In this document: positions 33,111 to 41,929 of the stretch, in pieces
Position numbering within the stretch: position 1 is the first letter of the stretch
Layout: each line of letters starts with the position of its first letter
Assembly (NCBI GenBank): GCA_010093515.1
Contig: MU001673.1
Span: 492,447-534,375 of the forward strand
Length of the DNA stretch: 41,929 nt
Source: Lineolata rhizophorae
Lineage: Eukaryota > Ascomycota > Dothideomycetes > Lineolatales > Lineolataceae
Direction: 5' to 3'
Notes under the pieces: model-generated
Seen by the model: the letters and a program-made list of their open reading frames with translations, nothing else
Databases searched by the model: none
Told to the model about the DNA's origin: nothing
Translations under genes and position numbers: made by a program

Positions 33111-35267
33111 GGTGGGCAGGCGTGCTCAAGTATGCGCAGAGTGCGTGAGACAAGCAGGTTTCTGGACAATGTTGGCTTTGTCTTGGAAGTGCTTTGAGAA
33201 GCTAGTCGGGGAGTCGTGGTTTCGGTGGATGAGTTGGCGAAAGATGCTCACGATAGAGCTACGATGCGGAGCGGATCCCAAATTCTCTTCGCACAAACTT
33301 TAACGAGCAAGGAAAACAAAATTGAAAAGACCGCCGCCGGTCTGTCAGCTGCAGAAATTCCGACAGCACTCTGCGTCCGCTTTGTCTTGTCGTTTTAGGC
33401 GCGGAATGCTCAATGTAATGGTGGAGTGGGCACGTGGCCGGCGGTGCAGAAAAATTATGAGAGCTCTCTCCCTAAGAAATTTTCGTGCGAGGCTTCGATT
33501 TTGCGGGAGGTTTACGCGCGGGTCGTCGAGCACGGTCCTGATAGCAGGTAGGCGCTAAGCCGCTTCCGACGCTGGCCCGCTAAAAAGCTTACCACATCAA
33601 GGGGTCAGGGAGGAGCCGGCGGGAGTCGCTGGACGGCGGCCCGAAGGGCTGGGACTCGCCGCGAAAGTGTTCCGCACCTTGCCGCACACAAAAGAGCTCT
33701 CGTGCTCTTTTCTTTTTGCTCTCCACACACGCACACGCACACGCACACGGACGCAGCTCTGAGTAGTGGTCGGACGGCGTAGGGAGATACGGGGTCTGAC
33801 TCGTCCACTTTGCAGTGCGCATGCAGCGCAGCCCGGCGGCCGCTTCTGCGCCGCGCAAGCAACCAACGGCCCATTCGTCCTGCGGGACTACCCGATGGAG
33901 CGTCCGTCCCCGTTGGTCTGTCTTTGACCGACCACAGCCGCCGGCGCCTCCTCCGCACGTCCCCGCCGCAGGTTTCGCCTCCCTTGAAATCCCGGGGATT
34001 TGGGAGGCAGGGCGGGCGCCGAGGACATGGCATCATGGAGGAGCTACGGCTGGCGCTCCCGCCTTGCGCGCGGAAAGGCATGCGAACGGGTCGCAAAAGG
34101 CCCCACGGACCGCTGCGCGACGGACGCAAATGCGCACCACAAGGAGCGGCGCACATTCCCTTACGTCTATGAGGCTAGGCCTATGTCCGCGCCCCGGCCC
34201 CGCGAACGACCAGAAATGCTTGGTTCGTTCGTCTATGTAGCTGTAGGACGGAGTGCTAAGCTATTTTTTCCGTTTGCGCCACGGCGGTCGCGACGGCCAC
34301 ACAGTCACCGAGCAGACCATGGGGAGATCAAAACCCTAGGGCGTCCATCCGCAGGCTTACTACAAAACTGCTCTTCCATATCAAAGCGCACCCTTGGTGA
34401 TGTCTCCTCAGCCTTAACCACGACAAGTGGCGAGTGGCCACCTGGCGGCGGCGGCGAAGATTTTTGATGTGCATGGTTGTTGGGCCAGTGCGGCGGGCGG
34501 CTCTTAACCTGGCAGCCGCTGCAGTTGCCGGCCAATGGGAGCCGGCGCGCCCGGGACTCGCTTAGGCGGAGCGCATCACGTGCGCGGGCGCGGACGCGAC
34601 CTATATTTTCGCACGGCAGCGCCCAACTTAAACTCTGATACTCCCGCCCCGATCGACCGAGACCGCAAACAACAGCTCCGAGTGCGGCTCGCCTTCTCAC
34701 CAACCACGTTCGGAACATTACCACACGCCCGCCTTGCGACACCTCTCTTTTTAGCAGGTGTCGCCCGGCTGCACCTTTACGTGTGTAATTCTAGCCTTCT
34801 TCATTTTTTTCCCTTTCCCTCCTATCGCGCTCCCTACTCAATAGCGCGCGACCTTTTAATTCCCGGGCCCGAGCCTCCGACGCGATTCGTTTGTCCTGTA
34901 GAGCTACGCGACGCGCCCAATCGCGCACGGCCTCGATTGCTTGGCGCGCCTGCTACGAGCCAGCCCAGCTTCCCGCACCAGGCTGCGCATTAGGTAGAAA
35001 GAAGTCCCCTACGCGCAAACAGCTACATACGACTTGCGCGCGCAGTCCTTGCGGTTTCTTTGTTCCGCGTCGCGAAAAGAAGCAAGGCCTTTCTTCGATC
35101 GCCGACGTAGCGCGCAATCGCGACAAGGCGCCCGGCGGGGTTGTGCGGTGTTATTGCGCACCATCCCGCGCCCAACCCCCCAGCGCGCCATCGCAACGAT
35201 TGCGCCGGCCTTGCCGTGAAGGGGAATAGGACGGCGCGTCCTGCTGCCGTGTCGCTGGCCTCCTTCC
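33111..35267. other. Divergent intergenic region between the Utp12 gene and BDF1
   Basis: This 2.2-kb GC-rich segment holds both promoters and probably a long BDF1 leader. Near the Utp12 gene are CACGTG (33431-33436) and GAAATTTTC (33476-33484), the latter like the RRPE element of ribosome biogenesis genes. Near BDF1 there is another CACGTG (34577-34582). A CA/CG microsatellite lies at about 33723-33750. The many overlapping ORFs at 33597-34993 run in all frames and reflect high GC content. Confidence 0.45.
33431..33484. promoter_or_regulatory. Candidate E-box and RRPE-like element upstream of the Utp12-domain gene
   Basis: CACGTG at 33431-33436 and GAAATTTTC at 33476-33484 lie 320-375 bp upstream of the ATG at 33110. 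In yeast the RRPE motif (core AAAATTTT) marks ribosome biogenesis genes. The match here is partial and the use is inferred. Confidence 0.3.
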
Positions 35268-38200
35268 ATGCCACCGCCGTACATGGGCTCCCCTCAGCCC
35301 CTCGTAGAGCGCAAGATGGCCACCGCCGCACCTCACTCCGTTCCATCGGCGGACGCAATGGCGTTGGATTCCGACATCAACGGGTGAGTGTAGAGCCCTT
35401 TTCCTAGCTGTTTATTAGATGCCCCGTTTGCTTTGCGCGCAGCCGCGCTTCCGCGTCGTCGCGTCGGCCGCAGGCAAGGCGCGCCGGCGCGCACGTAAAC
35501 GCCGCGTCGATTTCGTTTCCAGGGGACGTGTGCGTAGAGCGTCGCGGAAGGAGCAAGAAGCCTGTGGTACCCTGCATTATTTCTTGTTAGAAGAGCCATG
35601 TATTTACGATAATGTTATTGCGCGCCCCGTCTAGCGACAAACCTGCCGAGCATGATACCCTGTTTGAGGAAGGTGCGACCGCTGCGAGCAAGGCCGGCGT
35701 TGCTGAGGCTGCCGCGCCTGCCGATCGACTGTCGTCTTCGTTGCCCGTCGCTTCGCCGCCGCAGCCGACGCCCAACGCCGAAAACTTCATCGCCAACGCC
35801 GCCGTCGATTCGATTGCGCCGCCCGCATCAGCATCTATAGCCCCCGCCGACGCGACTGTCTCGAACGGCCTGACGAACGGCGCCTTTTCCACAGCCGCAC
35901 CGCATGCTGCGTCTTCCGAGTCTGCCACCGCGTCCGGCTCGGTAACCGTCCCCGTCCTCGACCCGTCCAGCGACATTGCGCCGCCATCCGCCGCGATCGC
36001 GAAAGACGCCTCGCCATCGCCGCCGGCCGCGGTAGATCCGAAGATGGAGGACGAGATGCATCCAGTGACGACCACACAGCCGCCACCTGTCGAGGCGGAG
36101 ACGTCGGACGTTCGCGACGAACTGGCGCCGGCCGCGCCGGAGGTGAAGTCGCCGAGTGGCGACGATGGTGCCGCCGCGGGGCCCGGCGTGGGCGAAGGTG
36201 ATACCACTGCCGCTGCGGCCACTGGGTCGTCACTTCCGGTTGCGTCTAGCGAGGCTGCGCGCTCTGCCACGCCGACGCCCGTCGCAACGACGCAGGACTC
36301 GAAGCCTACAACCGACGCCGACACGTTCAAAGCCACCCAACCGACCGCCACTCCTCTCGACACGCAGCCTACTTCTTTCGATTCCGCCACCGCACCTCCA
36401 TCGCAGCCGCTCGCGCAATCCGCCTCGCCGATCGCGAACGCTTCCACACGGGACAAATCCGAGGTTTTGGGCGAGGGTGCCCACGTCCAGAGCCCGACGG
36501 ACTTTTCTGGCGACAACGACATCACCATGGCCGATGCGCCGCTTGCGCAATCCGCTGCCGCGCCTCTCTCGGTCGCTCCTTCAGCGGCGAAACCGGCTCG
36601 CGAACGCGACGATGACAGCGAAGCCGAGCCCGCCTCGAAGCGCGCAAAGACGGAGAGCGATGGTGACGTGTCTGCCGCGTCGTTCAAGGTGCCCGAGCTG
36701 CCGACTCCCACTACGACGGCGCCGCCCGCGTACGACACGGAGCCGTTGACCAGGCCCCAGCAGAAGTTCCTGTTGGAGCGCTTGCGCAATGCGAAGAAGC
36801 TCAAGTCGGCGTACGCGTTCCTGGCGCCCGTCGACGCGGGGAAGCTCAACATCCCGACTTACTACACCATCATCACCAATCCTATGGACCTGAGCACCAT
36901 GGAGGCCAAGCTCAAAAAGGACGCGTACTCCTCGGTAAAGGCATTCATGGAGGACGTGCACTTGATGGCGGAGAACGCGAAGAAATTCAACGGGCCCGAG
37001 CACGCGGTTACCAAGTCGGGCCATGAGCTCGAGGAGTACATGGCACGAGGCATGGCGCATTGTCCCGATCGCAATGTCATGGAGGTGGATCCAAAGAAGA
37101 AGAAGAAGGGCTCTATCTCGGCGCCGTCGCGCCCGCCTCGTCGCGAGAGCCGCGCCACGGAACCTAAGCCGGCGCCGGCCAAGAAACCCACCCCCGAACG
37201 CAAGCAGTCTGCAGGGCCAACTCCGGCTGCCGCTCCTCCTGCTGCCGCCGCTCCTCCCGCTGCCGCTGCTTCTCCTGCTGCCGCCGTTCCCTCTGCTGCC
37301 GCCGGCTCTCCTCCTGCCACCGGGCCTCCCGCTCCCACGAGTGCTGCTCCGGCCCCTACCCCTGCTAAGTCGCCGCAAGAGACAACGTATGCGCTACAGC
37401 CCGATGGAACTCCTCAGATCCGTCGCGATTCGACTGCGGCGGACGGTCGACCGAAGCGCGAAATCGTGCGCCCGCCCCCGCGTGACTTGTCGTACCCGAA
37501 GCCCAAGAAGAAGAAGTTCCAGCTGGAGCTGCGCTTCTGCGATGCGGTGCTGGACCAGCTGTACAAGAAGAAGTGGAGCGGCATGTCGTATCCGTTCATG
37601 CACCCGGTCGACCCAGTGGCGCTTAACATTCCGACGTACCTCAAGGTGATCAAGAAGCCCATGGACCTGAGCACGATACGCACCCGCCTCGACGCAAACG
37701 AGTACACCACGGCTAAGGAGTTCTACAACGACGTGAAGCTCATGTTCGACAACTGCTTCAAGTTCAACCCGGAGACGGACGAGGTGCATCGGCTGGGCAG
37801 GGAATTTCAAAAGATCTTTCTCGAGCAGTGGGAGCGCAAGGACCAGTGGATCGCTGACCACGCACCCGCGTCAGAGCCGCCGTCGCCCGCCGAGCCGGCC
37901 GACGACGGCGACGCCGAGGACGACGACGAGGATGACGAGGATGATGAGGACCACGAGGCTCGCGTCACGGCCGAGGCGAACAGGCAGCTCGCCGAGCTCC
38001 AAGCCCAGATCGCCAAGCTCTCAAACCAGGCCGCTCAGATCTCGCAGGGCCTCGCGTCTCAGCAGCAGAAGACAAAGAAGGGTGGTAAGAAGGGGGGCGG
38101 CGGCGGCGGCGCTGGAGGCAAAGCCGGCGGTGCCAAAGCGACCGGCGGGGGAAAGTCGTCTAAGAAAGCGGCCGGCGCCGGTGGCGGCAAGCATGGCGGC

Positions 38201-38803
38201 GGCGCCTCGGGGGCCAAGTCGCGCGGCTCGAAGAAAGAGAAAAAGGTGACGTTCGCGGAGAAGCAGTACATCTCGGAGGAGATCAGCACGCTGGAGCCGG
38301 CCGAGATGATGGACGTGATGAACATCATCAAGAAGGGCATGGACGTGACGCAGGATGACGACGGCGAGCTCGAGCTCGAGATCGACGCCATCCCGCACCC
38401 GGTCCTGTGGGACCTGCTGCAGTACCTGCAGAAGGTGAAGGGCCCGATGCCGAAGCATCTGAAGAACGGGCCGGGGGCGCACACGATGGCGTCGGCGCCC
38501 GCGGGCGTCGCCGGCTACGACGACGGTGACACGGCGTACGAGCCGGGCGCGGCCAGGGGCGCGGCCAGGGCAGCCGCCGCCGGCGCCAAGCCGAAGAAGC
38601 ACAAGCCCATGAGCAAGGCCGAGCAGGAGGCTAGCATCCGCCGCGTGCAGGAGCAGATGGAGGCGTTTGCGAGGAGGGGCGGGGCAGCTGGGGCGGCCGC
38701 GCCGGCGGAGGAAAATGCGCCGGCGGCGCCGGCGGCGGCTGGGAGGCAGGAGGAGGAGAGCAGTGATGACGAGGAGTCGGGGAGCGAGAGCGAGGAGGAG
38801 TAG
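35268..38803 (+). CDS. BDF1: BET-family double bromodomain protein Bdf1
   Basis: Two exons: 35268-35383 and 35635-38803, 1094 aa. The 251-bp intron (GTGAGT...CCGTCTAG) is chosen because it joins DSDING to DKPAEHD in frame. An in-frame TGA at 35217 limits the start; ATGs at 35268, 35283 and 35316 are all possible. BET proteins bind acetylated histone tails and recruit the transcription machinery. Domains: Ala/Pro/Ser-rich disordered N-terminus (1-405); bromodomain 1 (about 408-520; VDAGKLNIPTYYTII, NPMDLSTM, acetyl-lysine Asn in KKFNGPEH); Pro/Ala-rich linker; bromodomain 2 (about 670-777; YPFMHPVDPVALNIPTYL, NCFKFNPETDEVH); acidic cluster then coiled coil (about 811-850); Gly/Lys-rich basic stretch; ET domain (about 914-981; YISEEISTLEPAEMMDVMNI); and a Ser/Glu-rich acidic C-terminus. 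The usual WPF shelf reads YAF in bromodomain 1 and YPF in bromodomain 2. Confidence 0.93.
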
Positions 38804-41800
38804 ATGCGGAGGTGTGGGGGAGAGGTGGTGGAGGAAGATTGATGGAGAAGTTGATGGTGAGTGTAAGGGAGGTTATGGCGGGGAGAGAGTTGTGAGGGGA
38901 AGGGGTGAGGCGGCTTGTATTCATTGGTGAACGGGATGGCCGGATGGACCGACCAGGCGTTGCTAAGTGCGACACGTGGTCTGTTGGCTAAGGGCTCGGG
39001 GCAAACACTTAGGTGGCGGCCTACGTACGTGCTGGAAAGGGTGTGTCTTTGGGGGGGGTATTGGTAACCTTGCTTGCATGTTTTTTTGCTCTCTCTTTGT
39101 CCGTGGACTCTTCCTTGTTAGTTGTGTCGTCGGTCGTGCGGCGCAGCCTCACCGGAGGGTGAGCGGCCGGGTCGGGTAATACTTCGGTGGTAAAGATGAT
39201 GGAGTGGGAAGTTAGGTGGTCATGCTTTTTGCCTTCATTCTTCCCTTTTAACGGTGGTCGGTGTAGTGCGGTGGGCTGGGGCGTCCGACGGAACAACCTA
39301 TCGGCTTTTCCTGCTTTCTCTCTTTCCCGGTTTCTGTGGCTCTTTTCCTCTGCCTGCTTGCTAGCTGTGCCTCCGGCACTCTACGTGTTGGAGGCTTGTT
39401 CCGGACTAGGGAACTAGGGAGCTAGGGCTGATGCTTGGGTTTCGGTTAGGCTGTCTACTGTCTTCCTGTTGTAGGCTGTGAGTGCCTTGGGGGTTTGAAA
39501 GACCGTGAGAGGGTCTTTCTCTTTTCTCTAGGTAGTGATGTTATGCGATGCTTGTCTTCTTCTCCCTGTAGTTTCTTTGTCTTGCCCCATTGGCTTTCAG
39601 CTTTGCTTTCCCCTCCCTTGATGATTATATGGAGGGTTTCAGTTGATTTTCTGATGACTCTACACTCGAGATGTTGTCTTTTTTCCTGTTTCTTTCTTTT
39701 GCCCCCGAGGATTCCCAGTCATGTATAACTAGGTAAGGAGAAGAGGGCTTGGTGGTTCTCTTTCCCTTTTCTTTTCCCCGTGTTCATCGGCTCCCAAAAT
39801 CATGGCTCCACCGACTGAGTTTGCTCCTATTGCTAGAGCGTGTTGCTCCTTCTTGTGAATAGATTACTGTATGCTATTTTATTTCCACTGTGTGCTATGT
39901 AAATTGAAAGGATCCGTGGTCAGGCGACAGCCCTGGCGTATCGATCGTGCTGCGCCTGCTATGCAGGTGTAAACAGCACTGTGTCGTCCCCGGCCTATGC
40001 CTCCAGGTCAGAACGCCACAATGTCGTAGCATACGTATTGCCCATGCCGCTTCCGTCCATCGTAGCCTTGTATTCGCGTACTGCACGCCATGCAGTCGCC
40101 TTCCTTTTCCTTTTCCCCATGCATCATTGCTCCCGCATGCTCTTCTTTCCGTACCCTGCCTAGTCAACCACACATGTACGCCCTTGTGCACGTCATGCTA
40201 CTCTATCCACCTCCGTATTCTCTGGCGCATGCCGTCGCTTACATGTTGTACGCTGTTATGTTCCCATGGCCTTAGGTCATGCTTCCCGAGTTGTCCTTGT
40301 TCGCCCCTCCCCCCTCCATACCTCGACGCTCTCCCAAGTCGTTGAGCGGCAGCCGCTGTAAGGTAGTCTTACGGCACCATAGGCGCCTCTATAAGATAGA
40401 TATCGCTGGGGAAGGTTTGCGGGACAGCATTTCGGAGGTATATGCTAGCAGCTTCGAGCTTGTTACGCGAGACGCTGTACTGTCCGACGGGTTGTTTAAG
40501 GAGCGCAAGACGCCCGATTTGTGAGCTTGCCGGAAGGGCAGCTGTGATGTTTGCGGCTGGGGAGTAATGTGCGAGGCCCGCCCTATGCTTGGATTAGCCT
40601 CGCTGGCTCGTCGGTCGTGGCCTGTTGTTCGTGGAATGGCGGGCGATGGAAGGCTAGCCTGCTAACTCAACGCTTAACAACCCGGCTTCAAAGACGCAGG
40701 CTACGGCTGGACACTCACAGTATTTAGCTGCTTTAGAAATGCGGAGACGTTGTCAATGGCGTTGATGGGTGGTAGCGAGGTGCGGTGGCTGCGGGTAGGC
40801 CGTTGATCAATGCGTGGTGATGCTGCGACGATGCTGGGTCATTCCGCTGTCTTAGCACTTTTGCAAAATGCTAGAACGAACATAGGGCGCTTACTCTCGT
40901 TTTGATAGATTCCACGGGCGCTCCTGTTGATGCGTAGGGCCGAAGAGGGGGGGTGTAGCGCTGTAGGTTAAGCCTGTTGGAGGGTTATATAGAGTCGACT
41001 GATGCACTGTCTCGATGCCACAAGCTGCGAAGTGATCACTCAAACTATTAGGCAAGGAAATAAAGTAGCATAATATCAGTGTAGAGGCTAGGTTATAAGG
41101 TGTCAGAGCCCTGTGAATGCGAACACTGTACGTAGTAAGCGATTCCAATCTACTAACCCCTCGCCCTTTCTCTCTCAAGCCCAAGGCAACGAACCGTGAT
41201 AGAATCCCCAACTGACAGTCTTACGTAACCAGCACCCTGGAAAATTCAGTCCCCTAAGGTATAAAATCCCCCTCTTCCACCAAGTTTTCCTTCTTTTTCC
41301 TTTCCTTAAGGATGTTTTAGAGGAGACTCTTCGCAGCATTAGAGGCCTAAAGCCTTATCGTACCTATCCTTCGGGACGGGAGGCGAAGGGTGGCGGTCGC
41401 AATGTGCTATCCACTGAGGCTTTCTGATACTTCCGTCCAAGAATAATTTTAAATGTCCTGCACCTCAGACTTCGCGGCTAGGACTTCCATTCTATGACGC
41501 GAAAAGAGGAGGGATACATCCATTGTGGTTGCCTTTGCACTGTGAACCTTGAAGCCTGCTAGCCTAGATGTGTTGGCTCAAGTAGATAGTTTAATCTATT
41601 ATCTTCATCTTGCTTTTATCGTGAGAACATTATCTCTCTCGTGTGCGCTATGTGATGCATCGTGGATCGTATTTTGTGGTTCCTGTCCCAACACGAAGCG
41701 TCACAGGGACATCGTCGCAATCCGCTCTGCAACAGCAAGCTTCTTGCACGCCTCAAGTTGTTCTTATTAGCCTCAAACAACATGACTATGCCTTCATTTG

Positions 41801-41834
41801 GAGCGTGAGCTGTAAAAAATCAAAATTACTGTTG
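38804..41834. other. Long 3' flank of BDF1 and intergenic DNA, no supported gene
   Basis: This 3-kb segment becomes pyrimidine-rich on + from about 39000 and AT-richer beyond 40700. An 81-codon ATG frame at 40279-40524 has a protein-like end (EGLRDSISEVYASSFELV) but no known domain. A TATAAAA string at 41260-41266 has no gene behind it. I see no tRNA or snRNA. Confidence 0.45.
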
Positions 41835-41929
41835 TAACGTGTAGTACCCCCTGGTCGGTCAGACCCCCTGGTCGGTCAGCTTCCATCATCACCACCACAA
41901 ATCCTCTCATTACTCCATCAATTTTGAAG
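41835..41929 (+). mobile_element. Left end of a second pogo-like element (TIR and leader), running off the right edge
   Basis: TA (41835-41836) is followed by ACGTGT (41837-41842), a 3-bp spacer and two perfect tandem copies of ACCCCCTGGTCGGTCAG (41846-41862 and 41863-41879). The remaining 50 bases have no ATG and look like a transposase leader. The order TA, ACGTGT, 3 bp, 17 bp, 17 bp is identical to the inverted end at 337-378, where it is tied to a pogo transposase. No coding sequence of this element is in the window, so the call rests on the shared architecture. Confidence 0.55.

Noticed and set aside
35587-36852. 421-codon minus-strand frame opposite BDF1
   Set aside because: It is antisense to the Ala/Ser/Pro-rich N-terminus of Bdf1. 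The + frame carries bromodomains and the ET domain.

Overview
The window is nuclear DNA from a filamentous ascomycete (Pezizomycotina, most likely a Dothideomycete; the class is inference). The genes carry short GT-AG introns, mostly 45-120 bp, with CTAAC/CTGAC-type branch points. Products such as Prm1, a two-bromodomain BET protein, an SPX-type phosphate transporter and Rvb1 are typical of fungi. Coding regions are GC-rich. The left 6.8 kb is AT-richer and gene-poor.

Layout. 1-378: 5' end of a pogo/Fot1-like DNA transposon, with a minus-strand transposase running off the left edge and a terminal repeat at 337-376. 379-6859: accessory region with an unrecognised ORF pair (1042-1741), an atypical protein kinase (3655-4656, +) and a decayed gene with stops and a frameshift (4943-5537, -). 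6860-8825 (+): kynurenine-type PLP aminotransferase, 6 exons. 9708-12663 (+): SPX plus anion-transporter protein of the Pho87/90/91 family, 5 exons, 881 aa. 14440-16530 (-): unrecognised 696-aa protein. 19236-21536 (+): plasma membrane fusion protein Prm1. 23868-24533 (-): SDHAF4/Sdh8 succinate dehydrogenase assembly factor. 25080-26774 (-): RuvB-like helicase Rvb1, 4 exons. 27670-27820: uninterrupted 151-nt polypurine tract. 27976-28863 (-): proline-rich orphan protein. 31341-33110 (-): Utp12-domain nucleolar protein with a long acidic tail. 35268-38803 (+): BET protein Bdf1 (two bromodomains plus ET). 38804-41834: long region without a supported gene. 41835-41929: start of a second pogo-like transposon end.

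The housekeeping genes do not form one pathway. Several act in chromatin and ribosome biogenesis (Rvb1, the Utp12 protein, Bdf1). Others act in mitochondria or metabolism (aminotransferase, Sdh8), phosphate homeostasis (SPX transporter) and mating (Prm1).

The most unusual signal is at the two extreme ends. Both carry the same terminal architecture: TA, then ACGTGT, 3 bp, and two adjacent 17-bp repeats, pointing outward from the window. I therefore read the window as a single-copy segment bounded by two related but diverged transposon ends. Gene models were assembled by hand from splice signals, reading frame and family knowledge. No database search was run.
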